Positions 1 to 11,111 of a stretch of 64,000 bases of DNA are shown here, in pieces. The notes beneath the pieces are model-generated. The model was not told the DNA's origin. It made no database searches and saw only the letters and a program-made list of their open reading frames with translations. A program made the translations under genes and the position numbers. The stretch is from assembly GCF_963678635.1 (NCBI RefSeq), contig NC_087063.1, positions 61,853,850-61,917,849 on the forward strand, written 5' to 3'. This DNA comes from Symsagittifera roscoffensis (lineage: Eukaryota; Xenacoelomorpha; Acoela; Convolutidae). The number at the start of each line of letters is the position of its first letter. Position 1 is the first letter of the stretch.

Positions 1-210
1 ACTAACCGGTTATCGGTCGTAAGATTTGAGAACTAGCACAATATGATGATATCAGTCAATTTAAAAGATAGTGTACTCAAAATCAAAAAAAAAAAAGAAA
101 AAATGAAACATATAATGACAGAATATGAATACCTCTATGAAAAAAACGTTTGCGTTTTGTACTTTTAGTCGGTCGCAGTACAATAGTCGAACTTGTTTTT
201 TTTAAAAAAA

Positions 211-360
211 AGCTTTCCCTGCTTGGTGCTGCACCAAACAGACAAAACTTTCAAGGCAGTAATTTTCTCAAGTGGGTGTCTATTGCACCCACCGAGTACT
301 GTGTTACCTATCTGCCTTCGGACTGCCCGAGCTAGACCTACTACAATCCTCAGGGCAGTC
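211..360. other. Three-hairpin structured module, copy 1
   Basis: Four complementary pairings are visible. TTGGTG-CTG-CACCAA forms a hairpin at 223-237. An outer stem GGCAGT (255-260) with ACTGCC (322-327) encloses the hairpin GTGGGTG/CACCCAC (272-278 with 286-292). ACTGCCC (322-328) can instead pair with GGGCAGT (353-359). The same layout recurs twice at 24441-24780 with different stem sequences that still pair. That argues for selection on RNA or DNA structure rather than on sequence. Its function is unknown; packaging, dimerisation or translation control are possibilities. Confidence 0.65.
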
Positions 361-589
361 ACTTTTCACAAAAACGTATTGGGTTTCAATCCACACCAAT
401 GAATTACGCTACTTTTAGTTTAGACTTAGTGTCGCGAATATCCGAGTTCAGACCTGTTTTGTTTTGGTCTGGTTTTTATTGAAAGGCAAGTTACCAGTGC
501 AGTCACTGATTCCTAGCCTGTCTGCTAATAACCTAATACCTCTCACTTTAGTCTTTATTCCGTTTACCTAAGTCCTTTAATAAAATAAT

Positions 590-2225
590 ACACCTCCGGA
601 TTGGAAAAATAGGAACCTTACGGACTAACAAAATTTGGACCCCTCCGGATTGGGACCCCTCTGAGTTAGTCAATATAAGACCCTTCCGGATTGGGACCCC
701 TCCGAATTAGCAAATATAAGGCCCCTCCGGATTCGGACCCCTCCTAATTTGAAAAAAAAAAATTTTGACCCCTCCGGATTGGGAGCCCTCTGGTTTGTAA
801 AAGTAGCTTTTCGGAGATTTCCTTCTTTCAACCTATACCCCTCCGGATACGTTCTCCGATGCAATTTTGCTTTCTCAATTAACTAGGAAGGGTATGTAAT
901 GCTTTCCTAGACCCTTCCGGATTGAAGTTAAGCCTCTTATTTGACAATTCACGCTAACGGTGAAGGGTCTTATCGCTAGCCTAACTTCGGTTCGATTAAG
1001 GTTTTCCTGTGCTTTTAGCCTTCCCTTTTTGTCTAGAACAGCCTAAAGTTACTTTATTCAACCGCTATTACCTTTTGGTGGGGGTGTAAGGGCTTTTCTA
1101 AAAAAAACTATAAAACGTGAAGGGTCTACCCTCCCAAATTGGTGAATTTGCTAAAAACAATCTCAAAAATTTCTAATTTTTTCGAAAAACTTTTGTCCCT
1201 ACTAGTAAGCTCCGCTAATTTCTGATCTATTGATACCAGGATCAACTCGATATGCCCAGTAGTTCCAAAGTTATTAACCAAAACAACATTTTTCTAAAGT
1301 CAAAAAATTTGTCTCTTATAGGTTCCGCCTAACTTTTTCCGCAAATCTGTTCTTTTCGACCTAAAAATTATTAATCCGTGCTCAGAAGGCCTACACTCTT
1401 CTAGTTCAATGCAAAAGACCCCTTCTAAAACGCTTTAGTTGAAAAAATTTGGAAAAAACTATGCTACCTGTACCCCTCCGGATTGATGAATCCACCAAAT
1501 CAAACACGTTAAGTTCGATTTCTCTGCAACCCGGAAGGCTTTCGGGAAGCGGGTTTTAAAACTTGTAGATTCACTAGTGGAAATTGTCCGAACAACTATT
1601 TTTACTGTTCTAACTCAAAATATTCAAAAAAAAATTTCTGAATTTATAGTGTTTCGTTTTCTCAAAAATCACGAAAATTCGGTTTTTGGTTCCAAAATAG
1701 TTCCAACCACTTCCGAACTAAAATTAACCGGTTCTATCTATTATGGTAGTGCAGTTACGATGTAACACACTACTTTAGCGCTTTTTTCAGTTTCAAAAAA
1801 TATCGATATCTCAAAAATCGCGACTTGTGGGGGAATCAAAATATGGCTATTTTGACCCTAGAAACCGGTCTGCTTTCTGTGTTTTTCAGTGAAAAACGAT
1901 ATAGGAGTATTAATATAGGCTATATAAGTAATAACGTTAGTAATACTATACCCCTCCAGGTTTGTTTAAAATCCGAATTAAGGTGCTTAACTCGGAAATT
2001 CGCAGTTCGGTGAAGGGTCACTACAGTGCAGAGCTGTCGAGCCCCCCACAGATTACTATCTTAATTTTTGTACCAAAAGGGATACAAAACTTGTTAACGA
2101 TACCCAACAGTCGATTGTTGTTGTCGTTGAGCCCCTTCTTGTTGCTCCTTGTACTGCTTGCCGGATCAGTCTTCTCCCAAGACCCCTCCGGATTGAGCGC
2201 AAATCAGCTGACCCTTCCGGATTGA
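590..2225. repeat. Array of CCCTCCGGATT motifs in the leader
   Basis: About a dozen matches or near matches to CCC(C/T)TCCGGATTG are scattered here, for example near 592, 641, 682, 724, 769, 838, 911, 1486, 2183 and 2211. A further one lies at 3258 inside the neighbouring LTR. Spacing is irregular, so this is a cluster of short sites and not a simple tandem repeat. The core TCCGGA is palindromic. A protein-binding array or a structural RNA motif would both fit; neither is shown. Confidence 0.7.
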
Positions 2226-2761
2226 ACGCAATTTATCATTAACGTGCTTAAATGCTCAAATAACCCTACAGTACAAGCCTCACAAACGGGCTACAAAATT
2301 GATCGTAACAATCCTGACTGATACAAATGCCTGTAACAACAATATATCTATCAACAACAAACGGGAGGGTCGGATCACATCTTGTCTGGGGGGATGATCT
2401 CTACTGATTTTTCACTTTTTTTTTTACTGTTTTTGGTTTTTTCGGTTATTTTTTTATGTTTTTTGTTTTTCTTGGGTACTATACCACTTTTTGTTTGGTT
2501 TTATATATATCTTTAAGTGTTTTTGGTCACAAACCTCTCAGGGAACGACGGGACCGCGAATCCCCCCACCCTTCCTTGTTCGTGAATTTTCGGTCTTAAC
2601 TAGGTTAAAAAGCTATTCACGGTAATCCGGAAGGCTTCCGCGCTCCGAACTACCCTTCCGCCCCGGCGGTCTAGGCCTATTAAGGGCGTTAATGTGAGTA
2701 TCCGCTCGGCGCGGAGTGCTCGTTAACGGTTCTGCCGGTCATGATGTTAAAAAAAGAGTAA

Positions 2762-2776
2762 CACCCAGGAGCGCCA
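2762..2776 (-). other. Candidate primer-binding site, second element
   Basis: On the minus strand this reads TGGCGCTCCTGGGTG, starting with the TGG expected opposite a tRNA CCA end. The same 15 bases lie at the same 12-nt distance from the LTR in the intact element (27129-27143). Twelve nucleotides is farther from the LTR than usual. The priming tRNA was not identified. Confidence 0.5.
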
Positions 2777-2788
2777 TAAAAACATCTA

Positions 2789-3701
2789 TGTAACATTCGC
2801 CCGGAAGATACATATCGACGGAAAATAAAACTAAGTTCTAAGACGACTGGCCAACGTCTAAACAGAGCTTTACATGCTTTAAACCGTCTCTACCAAGCCA
2901 GTACTTTCGGTGGTCTTTCTAACATCGGGTCGACAAAAACGTTACTGCTTTCGGCTTCGGTCAAAACACTCAAATTAACTTAATTACATGCAGAAATAGT
3001 GAGCTCATGGCTGGGTCTCATTATTCCCAGACCACGAGGTTACTCCTAAAATCAGGGCTACTACTATTTATTGAATTATTATTGTTTTTGTTCAGTAGAT
3101 AAAAATCATCATCTCCATCGAAGATGGATCAAACCTTTCCCCCAACTCCTAGCTTCTCATCCTAGCAAAATGAATTCAGATGTTAATTAAATTCAAATCA
3201 GGACATGACAGGGAAGCTAAAAATTTATATAAGTTAATAAAAGTTCCAGTCCCGAGACCCCTCCGGATTCCTAAATCCGGGGAAATAAGGCTCTTATTCT
3301 GCTTCCGGAAGGCTGGTTTTCCACCCTTCACCGTTGTTCGCAACGGCCTTGCAACTATTGTAGCGACACAATAGTTGCAACTCGGAGCGGTCTCTGCTAC
3401 TTCTGCAATTCGTCGTTGTTTTTCAACCACAATCTTCGTTGTTTTCGCTATCGCAACTAATGTTGTTGTGTTTTTCTTCCAGTTTTCTGCCAAAATGGCC
3501 GTTTCTGACGTTTCTCAGAAATATGACGTCATACTTTGAATTTTTAAAATTTCAAAATACCAGAATATCTTGACCTTCACCGTTTGACTAATCGTCCCAA
3601 TAACGTCATTAATTGCTTAAAACCGTCAATTTGGAAGGTTCGCTGTTAAAAACTCGAATATGCTGAATCTGTTTTTTGGACCATTCTGGTCAATTGTCAC
3701 A
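2789..3701 (-). repeat. 5' LTR of the second giant element (diverged)
   Basis: About 913 bp running from TGTAACATTCGCCC to a terminal TTGTCACA, so it has TG...CA ends. It aligns as a diverged relative along the whole length of the LTR at 4168-5053. The shared start, a gatgga-ccctttcc block, a caaaatggccgtt block and a Tgg-rich terminus are all visible. It is preceded on the leader side by the conserved primer-site block. The 3' boundary is set by analogy to the intact LTR, so it may be off by a few bases. Confidence 0.7.
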
Positions 3702-3959
3702 GTGCATCGTCAGGATTTTTACAATAAACTAATATAAATGAAGATAAAACATCAATTTACAAACGTTATTTACAATAAATAACATACAATTTGGTTCTAA
3801 ACCATCATGATAAAAAATTAGCCAATCACAGTTGACCTCTAAACTACTATTAAGATTAAAATACTTTTAACCTCTAAAATTAATTAAACATTTTAAAATT
3901 AATTTGTCTGGAAGTTTCTGAGTCATATTTTCGATTTAGACATGTACGTTTAAATAAAA
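3702..3959. other. AT-rich spacer, nothing recognised
   Basis: AT-rich sequence between the diverged LTR and an LTR fragment. No ORF, repeat or structure stands out. Confidence 0.6.
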
Positions 3960-4167
3960 AACCAAAAATATTTTGGGACTAAATTTTCAGTGTTAATTAG
4001 AGCGTTCTGATCGAAGCCGGAAACAGTAACGTTTTTTTGTCGTCCCGATCTTAGAAAAACCATCAAAAGAACTGGCTTTGGCAGAGACCGTGAAAAGCAC
4101 GTAGAGCTGTGTTTAGACGCTAGTCAGTTGTTTTAGAACCTAGCTTTATTTTCCGTCGATATGTACT
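3960..4167 (+). repeat. Fragment of a related LTR in opposite orientation
   Basis: Closely matches 28200-28370 and 28450-28635 in direct orientation (shared landmarks gttaattagagcgttctgat and gtcgatatgtac). It also matches 2800-3010 in reverse complement. It stops at the border of the large element, and the expected continuation (agggcgaatgttaca) resumes at 28046 on the other side. It is therefore the left half of the target into which the large element inserted. Confidence 0.75.
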
Positions 4168-5053
4168 TGTAACATTCGCCCAAACACTACACAGCGATGG
4201 AGCGTAGAAAAAGTACCTATTAATGACTGGCAGGCGTCAGTTACCTTAATCCTACTCGTTTTTCACCGTCTCGACCTTGCCAGTTGATTTTCTGGTCTGT
4301 TTAGGGCTGAGTAAAAAGTTACTATTTTTAGGCCATCAGTCAAACGACTTTTGATCAGCTTTCGTTTACATGCGAACACAACCACATAGCTGAGTCTCGG
4401 ATCCTCAGACTACGTGATTGCTATTAAAAACACGGCTCGAACAACCTATTTTAATATGTTTTTGTGTGACAGTTCTATATTAAATCCATTGGAGATGGAT
4501 TGACCCTTTCCTCTTTCTAGCTACTCATATTCTAAAATATTAAATTATACCGGTGTTAATTCAAAGTTTCACGACATGCAAGTAGCTACAAAGTCAGTTT
4601 TATATAGTCCCTTCACATAAAACAGTCTCTGGGGGACCAAGCCTCCGCTCCCGTAATCTTCCTGAGATAACGCTGTTATCTCTCCCAATTTGTGGCACGG
4701 GAGGGTTCCGTGGAATATTCCTTCCCCACTGAAGCTTCCTTTTCCACTAATATCCACTGCTAAGAGTCTTATCGTGTGATGTTGCCACGATAAGAGGCTT
4801 CGTATTTCTCGTCTCTTGTGCGACCGTTTTCCACAATATTTGTCGTTGTTCTGTTTTTTCGTCCTTTTCAGTCAAAATGGCCGTCTTTTTGTATTTCTCC
4901 AGAAATATTCACTCTTCGATCGAAAATTTTAAAATTAAAAATTCTAGAATATTCCTACCCTCCTTCGCAATACTTTTTCGTTAATAAGGCCTTTATTCGT
5001 TTTCTTTCATGTCGCCGGAAGGTTGCGCTGTGCCAATCTGGCAGAATGGCACA
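4168..5053 (-). repeat. 3' LTR of the giant element
   Basis: 886 bp with TG...CA ends (TGTAACATTCGCCC to TGGCACA). Roughly two dozen differences from the partner at 27156-28040 were counted by eye, about 97% identity. The last 25 bases contain the inverted pair TGTGCCA/TGGCACA. Small ORFs inside it are present in both LTRs but look like chance. Confidence 0.88.
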
Positions 5054-5789
5054 TACTCCCCGGACAGGTCCCCATCAATGTCCCTATTGATCGCATAACA
5101 CCGGGTTATCGTCGAGTAGTGTTCCAGTTCTCTGTAATCAATCTTACAAATCGCATTAGAAAATGAAATTTATCTACTCCACCTCAACTCACTACGTGTT
5201 CACAAATGGCATCGTACTACATCTCACTGCCTTTCAACATTTTCACAAAATTTGCACCATGAGGAGTGTCCTAGATAAAATTTCTTTTCTGATTACTTAC
5301 GTCACTTGCCATAAAACTTCTTTTCGCTCTTTGTGATTAAAAAGTTGGGACGTGGCACGGCCATGCACCTGTTAAAATTAACTTAACGTCACTCAACAAG
5401 TATAATCAGTTATTTATGCAGTCCTTTCAATATTAAAACAAAGAAACTCTGTGGCTAGGAAAGTTATTGAGTTACTCACCCTCTCGAGCGAGTTTACCCA
5501 AACTTACCATGTCGCCACACAGTGAAATTGTGTCTTACACAGGTTAAAAACTTCAGTCGTGTTTAAATAGGTAAATATACTCATCTATGTTCTATATATA
5601 TACATAAGTAGTATAACTAAAATTTTCTTTGAACAATTTTAACAATTGTAACAATTTTCAAAGTCTGGTTTGACCAAACTAAATCAAAACAAAGAGTTTA
5701 ACAAGTTCAATAATCAAACTTGGTTGATTGGTTTAAACTTTAACACACAAATACAATCAAATTTTTTTCTCCTTCTCTTCTTTTCTTGC
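5054..5789 (-). other. 3' untranslated end of the giant element
   Basis: AT-rich non-coding stretch between the last coding segment and the 3' LTR. Directly beside the LTR the minus strand reads GTCCGGGGAGTA, a short purine-rich run that may serve as polypurine tract. A longer purine-rich tract on the minus strand lies near 5762-5790. No gene is visible. Confidence 0.55.
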
Positions 5790-6531
5790 TCACGTCTTCA
5801 CTTGTCCTCTTCGTTCCATCATCTTCGTTCAATTGCTTCTCCATCCTGATCTTCAGCTTCGCTGTATTCTAGGACTTTCTCCAGCAACAAGGTAGCAAGT
5901 CCACATTCACCTTTTGCTCCCGGTTCCTGCAAAAGCTGTTGTGAAGACATAGGCTCACATTTCGTTCTAGGTCAGCTCTTAAGACCTCTTTCTTCTCATC
6001 TTCAGTTACACAAGGCGCTACAGCTACTCGCTTCACCCCCGTGGTGACCGCGTTTCTGTGCGTCAGGAATGCTCTCTTATAGGCTCCCGGTCCTATATCT
6101 AGCTGAAAAGATTGATAGGCTTCCGTGTTCCTCGATATGTGACGCTTCGTGCGTTCATACATCTATGATGTCATCACTTCATGGAACCAAGGCATCAATC
6201 TTTGCCTTGACCATATTATTTCAATGGCTTTGGGTATTCTCAGAACCTTGCAGGTGGTTCTGAAAAGATCCAATTCACGGCTCATCTTCACGTTGCTCAG
6301 CTGCTCAGGAGTCGGCATGGCCGTCTCCTGTTCACTTGTGTCCGCGTTAGCCTCCAACCATCTCACTGCCAGCATGGCACTAACCACCACGATTGACACC
6401 TGTTGATTCTGATCGGGCAACCCCGTAGAGTACAACTCCTCCATGTCCCATTTTAGCATCAGATTCCCGCGTTTGGGGTACCACAACGTCTGCGCCAAGC
6501 AGTGGCAAGGATACTCCCCATGGGTTCTCAC
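5790..6531 (-). pseudogene. C-terminal segment of the last post-pol protein
   Basis: Continues the 671-codon ORF at 6380-8395 after a frameshift near 6450-6500. The product is hydrophilic, with an acidic/basic helix-like part (ADTSEQETAMPTPEQ, EDEKKEVLRADLERN). An in-frame TAG at 6163-6165 interrupts it. A further shift near 5880 leads into an acidic tail that runs to about 5790. I see no known domain or membrane span. Treating these pieces as one gene is inference from matching codon character and abutting frames. Confidence 0.5.
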
Positions 6532-8395
6532 TATGTTCCTTCGGGTCCGAGGCTCCCAGCAACGGTTCCACCTCCATCAGAATTCTGTGTAAATCGTCTT
6601 TCTCTTCTATGGTGGGGAATTCAGTGGGTAACGCTCCACTCGCTTTCTGCTTTTGGAACTCGCTCACATTACCTTCGTTCAATCTCAGGAACTCTTCACC
6701 CACTACGTCTTGCAACTCGCCTTCAGATCTCTTCGGGACTGCCCGAAAGATCTTCGCCAACAAATCATATGACCTCTCCGACATTCTGGCCAACCTCACG
6801 CACTTTGGCACAGAGAAAAGTTGGTCAATCAACACCTGCTGCGTCCTCGCATCCATCATCATGTGCGTAGGATACCTACTATTGCAATATGGCGCGGAGC
6901 TTGAACCCACCAGATATTTTGAACCATTAGGTTTATGATAGGCTTCACTATCCTTCAGATTCATTTCGTTTTCCAGAGCTTCTCGCCAGCCTCCGATCTT
7001 CTGCTCTGTCTGCAATGCTCCAGGGAATACTTCCACGCTGAGGGACGTCACTAGCTCATGGGCACGCTCCAGGCGCTCAAGCGATTCTATCGAGCTCGTC
7101 ATGCTACAGAATCCCAAGGCTGTGGTCAAGTTTACATCCGTCACCCCATGACAATCTGCGACCAACTCCATGCCACTCTTATCCGACATGCTCAATCTTC
7201 CGTACAATCGTGCCAGTTGTCGATGCTGCTCGCTCAGCGTAATCAGGCAGTGCCCCAAGTTGCAAACATGTCCTTCCATCCCACTGTGTTGAGCCAAGCA
7301 TATGCCTTGCTCCAACCAATTGCTCGATGGACTTTCCTCGGATAGCTCCGTGGATGGGTTGCTCTTCCGCTTCGTCAACCTCATGGCCAGCAGATGGTGT
7401 ATCATGGCCAGATCATGTAGACTCGCGTCATCATCCAGGTCTAACGTGGTATCCGCCGTCATGTCCCAGATTAAACCGGCGTTAGGATGAGGACACCAAG
7501 AAGGCTTCATGAGTTCCCACATCGTTACTAGACTGGTTTTCAAGGGACCATCCCAAGAACCACAATCAAAACTCACTTGGCCCTTTAGCTCGGGAACCGA
7601 GGGTTTGACCACTCGTTCTTCTAAGATATTTCCCAGCTTGGGTTGCTCCACCATCAGCATTCCAGTTTCTTTAATCCGTTCAACCCAGAAATTGAGCACT
7701 ATGACTTGCTCATAGTCGAAGTACGCTTCCCTGGCTTCTTCATTCACCAAGGGATTATACGCCATCCCCGGTATGCCAGACACATATTGGAACGACTTCA
7801 GTTTCCCTAGTGTTGCAAAGTCTTTTTGTCCCCTGACTGCTTCAATCAACTCCCGGTTCACTTTCAACTCTTTGTTGGAATATATTCTCACTTCTTCCAA
7901 CTTGCGATAGCTCTCCATGTCATTCGACTCCCTATTTGGTACAGTCAACGGCATATCCTGATATAGTTCCAGGAGTGCCCTAAGGAAGTTTCTTTCGCAA
8001 TCAACTCCCTCTTGCCGAATGATATTTATGCATTCTCCCAAAACAGGAGTGGGGATACGATCCACCACGAACCTGACAAAGCAAAGGGCATCCTTACGCT
8101 TAGCCCATGCTATCGCAGAATCGTCTTTTGAAACCAACGCTCGCAGAGCTTCCATCAACTCCAGCTCCTGTTCCCGTGATTTCGAATCATTACTGGCTTT
8201 ATATTCCGCCTTCTTGATGCCCAGCAAGCACCAAGCCAACCGTACTTGCAGGTCAGTTCTCGTGCACGGATGAGCCAGGTACGCTGCCACCGTCGCAGGT
8301 GCATGCATCGTCTCGTCGAAGTATCTCTGGAGCGCCGCCCTCCAAGAAATTTCTAGTAGTTTTTCCAATCCGATTTCGTTCGCTTCCGAGGACAT
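6380..8395 (-). CDS. Large post-pol protein of the giant element, 671 codons, unknown
   Basis: An uninterrupted 671-codon frame starting at an ATG at 8395. The product is soluble and leucine-rich, with no signal peptide or transmembrane segment. The start lies 12 nt after an in-frame TAA (8408-8410), so it is either a true separate gene with this start or the continuation of the preceding frame broken by a nonsense change. GC content and codon choice match the rest of the element and differ from the AT-rich surroundings. I recognise no family. The end is disturbed: beyond about 6480 the coding signal moves to another frame, so the last 30 codons are probably out of frame. Confidence 0.6.
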   Translation of the reverse strand: MSSEANEIGLEKLLEISWRAALQRYFDETMHAPATVAAYLAHPCTRTDLQVRLAWCLLGIKKAEYKASNDSKSREQELELMEALRALVSKDDSAIAWAKRKDALCFVRFVVDRIPTPVLGECINIIRQEGVDCERNFLRALLELYQDMPLTVPNRESNDMESYRKLEEVRIYSNKELKVNRELIEAVRGQKDFATLGKLKSFQYVSGIPGMAYNPLVNEEAREAYFDYEQVIVLNFWVERIKETGMLMVEQPKLGNILEERVVKPSVPELKGQVSFDCGSWDGPLKTSLVTMWELMKPSWCPHPNAGLIWDMTADTTLDLDDDASLHDLAMIHHLLAMRLTKRKSNPSTELSEESPSSNWLEQGICLAQHSGMEGHVCNLGHCLITLSEQHRQLARLYGRLSMSDKSGMELVADCHGVTDVNLTTALGFCSMTSSIESLERLERAHELVTSLSVEVFPGALQTEQKIGGWREALENEMNLKDSEAYHKPNGSKYLVGSSSAPYCNSRYPTHMMMDARTQQVLIDQLFSVPKCVRLARMSERSYDLLAKIFRAVPKRSEGELQDVVGEEFLRLNEGNVSEFQKQKASGALPTEFPTIEEKDDLHRILMEVEPLLGASDPKEHSENPWGVSLPLLGADVVVPQTRESDAKMGHGGVVLYGVARSESTGVNRGG

Positions 8396-8410
8396 TACCG
8401 TGCCGTATTA

Positions 8411-9149
8411 TTTCCGATTTAAGTTAGAATTCTCCGTAAGCCCTTTCAGATATTCCTGCATGGCTCGCTTCTCGCTCCAAGCCATCAGGTGTCCTCTCGC
8501 GGAGTTCCTCGCTTTCAATATCTCCACATAACCCCTGCTGGATCTCCCATATGGACCGATTCCGGCACAGTGACTCGACTGTACTCGACCACGTCGAGTT
8601 GTCCTTCCAGTTTCAACTTGGCCATGTTGGTTCGCGAGGGCCTGTAATTTTCAAGTCCTCCAGATCCACATTGACTGATGATTCTCATCTCTAACTTAGT
8701 GTCTGCCAGGGTTCGTGCTGTCTTCTTTGATTTCATGGCTGTCGTGGTCAGACCTGCCAAGAGCATAGGGGGTATCAGATTCTCTTTTTCTCCCCCTGTC
8801 AGTGTCGCACCATCTCCTTGCCCGCTCTCGCCTGAACGACCTGCGCTCGTCAAAGAGGCCACCACTGCGCTGGCTTCGACTTCACCACTCTCGGGTTCAC
8901 GGCTGGACTTCCTGTCTTCCCTTTTAGTCGCTTCAGCCCCTTTCTGGCTCGTCTAACGGGTAATTTCTTTGTGACCTGCTGATCATCGGCACTGTCTTCT
9001 GTAACTGACTCGGTCAGAACATCCGACTCCATGAAGTTCACTTTTTTCTCCAGGACCTCACGCATGATGGGTTGGTTCAATCCCAACTTCATTATGGACT
9101 GCGTCCCATATCGTCGTATCACGTCCCATGACCTTTCCATGAAGTTCAC
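8411..9149 (-). pseudogene. Lys/Ser-rich post-pol segment broken by frameshifts
   Basis: Two overlapping frames (8850-9149 and 8515-8865), then a third up to the TAA at 8408-8410, carry protein-like sequence joining the 681-codon ORF to the 671-codon ORF. The first frame has a basic stretch (ARKGLKRLKGK) after an acidic one. The second is rich in Gly and Ser, then Lys. There is no recognisable domain. The overlap positions suggest single-base indels near 9100, 8860 and 8515. Confidence 0.45.
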
Positions 9150-11103
9150 TCGGCTCCAAGTTGCCCCTGTTCATGCCTTCTAATTCACTTTGATATCTCT
9201 CACATTCCTCTTCCGGTAGCGTACTCAGGAAGGATACCCTCATTGATTCTTCGATTTTTCTCCTCCTCGGTGACTCATGGAGCAATCTTTGCGGATCCCT
9301 GCTTCGGCACTCTCTCGCCTGACTTATTGGGTCCATCGGGGATAAGTCGGCCGACACCTCCTTTGTAGGGGACATGAAAGACGATGGCGTCATCAGCAAT
9401 AGACTCCCATCGACTTCCCCATTGTCGTCTTCACTGAACCTGTATTCTAGCAAGTCTCTCTCCAACGCTCCTAGATCCGTCTCACCCGGTTTTCCCGTCT
9501 TTCCCTCGATGTCGTTATCGTTATCATCCTGATCCATCAATTCATCGTCATCTGCATCAGGTTTCGGCTTGGGTCCTGAAGGGCCTTGTTGTGTGTCTAT
9601 GCCCGAGTCCGGCCGCGCCGGTATGGTCATGTCTCCTGTGTGATAAAACAAATCATCGTTCACCAGGAATTCTACAGACTCCTCGCCATGTGGTGCCAGG
9701 TCCTCTATCGTTATGTATGAGCCTCTTCTGCTCTCCTTTGCCACTTCCAGCATCACTACTTTCACTTCTCCTGACCACTTCAGTCTTGATAAGTCATCTG
9801 TGGGAGTATACACCTCGTTCCACATTTCAGCCGAGAACTCTGGTCTCCTGGAAGGTAGTGCCTTGATCTTTTTCCTACTCCAAGCATCAGGAAATGAGAT
9901 GTCAAACGTGTGCGCGGCTGCAACATTCCAGCTGATGAAGCGCGGCTCCATTCCTTCACTCCACTTCAGCATTCTCTTCTCTGCATCACGAGCTGCTCCG
10001 ATGCGAGAAGCAATGCCGGGAGATGTGACTCCCAACAACATCCTCCTTATCGGTGGATATCGAGGGCATTGGTCCGGCAGCGGCCTGGTCCCGGAAAGCC
10101 ACGCTTGCTGGTTCTCTTTCGCGTGTGCGTAGGCTTCTGGCAAGAGTGGGACTCTCATTGCCGCTCCTGTATCTTTCACTACTGGTCTCAGATTCCAAAG
10201 CTTCGGGTCAAACTGGATGTGGGAAAGGTCCTCAAGGCCCCTTCCGCACCTGAAGTGGTTGTTGAAATCCATCAACACCCAACCTGGCGGCGCTATTCTT
10301 CCGAACAGCCTATCGTCGCTGGCCAGTCCTCTCATCTCCCTCTGCTCTACCCAATTCAGCACGGAACAGTCCACTACTGAGACCAGGTTGACATACAACA
10401 CAGAATTCCTGTATGCCTTGACTTGCACGTCCGGGAACGCGAAAGACATCACCGGTCCATAAACCACCGTGACGAATTCCCGCAGTCCGTGAATCAGAGC
10501 CAACGGATCGATCCGCATCATGACAGCCAAATCTGTCAGCAAGGGCATGCCACAATACTGCTTACACTCACCCGCATCCGTCGCCACCTTATCTTTTCCC
10601 GTGACGCTTCTGTTCTGTTGCACGAGATATTGGAGCAGGCGAGTCCTCCAGTCTTTCATCTTCCTGAGCGAGGCGATTTCCAACTGCGCGTTGAACTCAC
10701 GACTTGTTCCCTGGAGTTGTTCAGGGTAACGCAACAGCACAAGCAAATCACCCAGTCGACCGTAGGTCATGGCAATCAGAGTCAGGAGTCCATCTAATCT
10801 CAAATCTTCCAACGCTTGGGTGAAGAGGTTCGCCGGTCCCTTCACGAAATTTTCATGACCAAATGTCACGTATAGGGCTAATATTAGGCCAATCGACAAC
10901 TTCCTGATGTCCTTGACGAAACTCGCGATCAGGTTCCGAGATGCCCTAGGATAGCACGTCGACAGGTAGGATGGCGTCCATCTCACTCCCATTCTACCCA
11001 AGATGGCATCCGATCGTTCATACTGTGCCCTCGTGGCTAGCATGTCAGCTTGGAACTTGTCCAGTGACATCGTGTTTACGTCCTGCATCAATTTCAACAT
11101 CAT
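9058..11103 (-). CDS. Large post-pol protein of the giant element, 681 codons, unknown
   Basis: An open 681-codon frame. The N-terminal two thirds look globular, with hydrophobic helices (LIASFVKDIRKLSIGLILAL, LDGLLTLIAMTYGRL). The last third is acidic and low complexity (DADDDELMDQDDNDND) and ends in charged helix-like sequence. There is no signal peptide and no clear transmembrane segment. It directly follows the second SGNH-like segment, whose frame ends at 11112. A shift near 11125 would join the two, so this may be the C-terminal part of a larger polyprotein. The function is unknown; an envelope protein is unlikely given the composition. Confidence 0.6.
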   Translation of the reverse strand: MMLKLMQDVNTMSLDKFQADMLATRAQYERSDAILGRMGVRWTPSYLSTCYPRASRNLIASFVKDIRKLSIGLILALYVTFGHENFVKGPANLFTQALEDLRLDGLLTLIAMTYGRLGDLLVLLRYPEQLQGTSREFNAQLEIASLRKMKDWRTRLLQYLVQQNRSVTGKDKVATDAGECKQYCGMPLLTDLAVMMRIDPLALIHGLREFVTVVYGPVMSFAFPDVQVKAYRNSVLYVNLVSVVDCSVLNWVEQREMRGLASDDRLFGRIAPPGWVLMDFNNHFRCGRGLEDLSHIQFDPKLWNLRPVVKDTGAAMRVPLLPEAYAHAKENQQAWLSGTRPLPDQCPRYPPIRRMLLGVTSPGIASRIGAARDAEKRMLKWSEGMEPRFISWNVAAAHTFDISFPDAWSRKKIKALPSRRPEFSAEMWNEVYTPTDDLSRLKWSGEVKVVMLEVAKESRRGSYITIEDLAPHGEESVEFLVNDDLFYHTGDMTIPARPDSGIDTQQGPSGPKPKPDADDDELMDQDDNDNDIEGKTGKPGETDLGALERDLLEYRFSEDDNGEVDGSLLLMTPSSFMSPTKEVSADLSPMDPISQARECRSRDPQRLLHESPRRRKIEESMRVSFLSTLPEEECERYQSELEGMNRGNLEPSELHGKVMGRDTTIWDAVHNEVGIEPTHHA

Positions 11104-11111
11104 GCCCCCAG

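Larger units (their letters stand above)
1..2788 (-). mobile_element. Untranslated 5' leader of a second giant Gypsy-like element
   Basis: Non-coding AT-rich DNA lying element-downstream of the LTR at 2789-3701. It is collinear with the leader of the intact element (24015-27155). Shared blocks include the hairpin module (211-360 against 24441-24780), the segment acgatacccaacagtcg near 2098 and 26487, a gatcacatct block near 2374 and 26717, and the primer-site block next to the LTR. In both elements the hairpin module sits about 2.4-2.5 kb from the primer site. No convincing gene is present. The coding part of this element would lie left of the window. Collinearity is seen directly; the identity as a leader is inferred from the neighbour. 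Confidence 0.75.

Noticed and set aside
150-402. ORFs of 61-69 codons on both strands at 150-402
   Set aside because: They overlie the hairpin module; the inverted repeats create the frames. No protein character.
2789-4167. A single foldback transposon with ~200-bp inverted ends inserted in an LTR
   Set aside because: The inverted similarity is real, but both halves match LTR sequence of the same family in opposite orientations, with a complete LTR border at 3701. Two LTR pieces explain it better.
4569-5090. ORFs of 62 and 90 codons inside the LTR, also present at 27556-28083
   Set aside because: Their repetition only reflects the two LTR copies. No family features or codon bias.
6502-7715. 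Several plus-strand ORFs (61-122 codons) across 6.5-14.5 kb and 17.2-17.9 kb, including a 225-codon ORF at 17234-17911
   Set aside because: They are shadows of the minus-strand coding frames. The long one arises from the 42-bp coding repeat and Ser-rich reverse complement.
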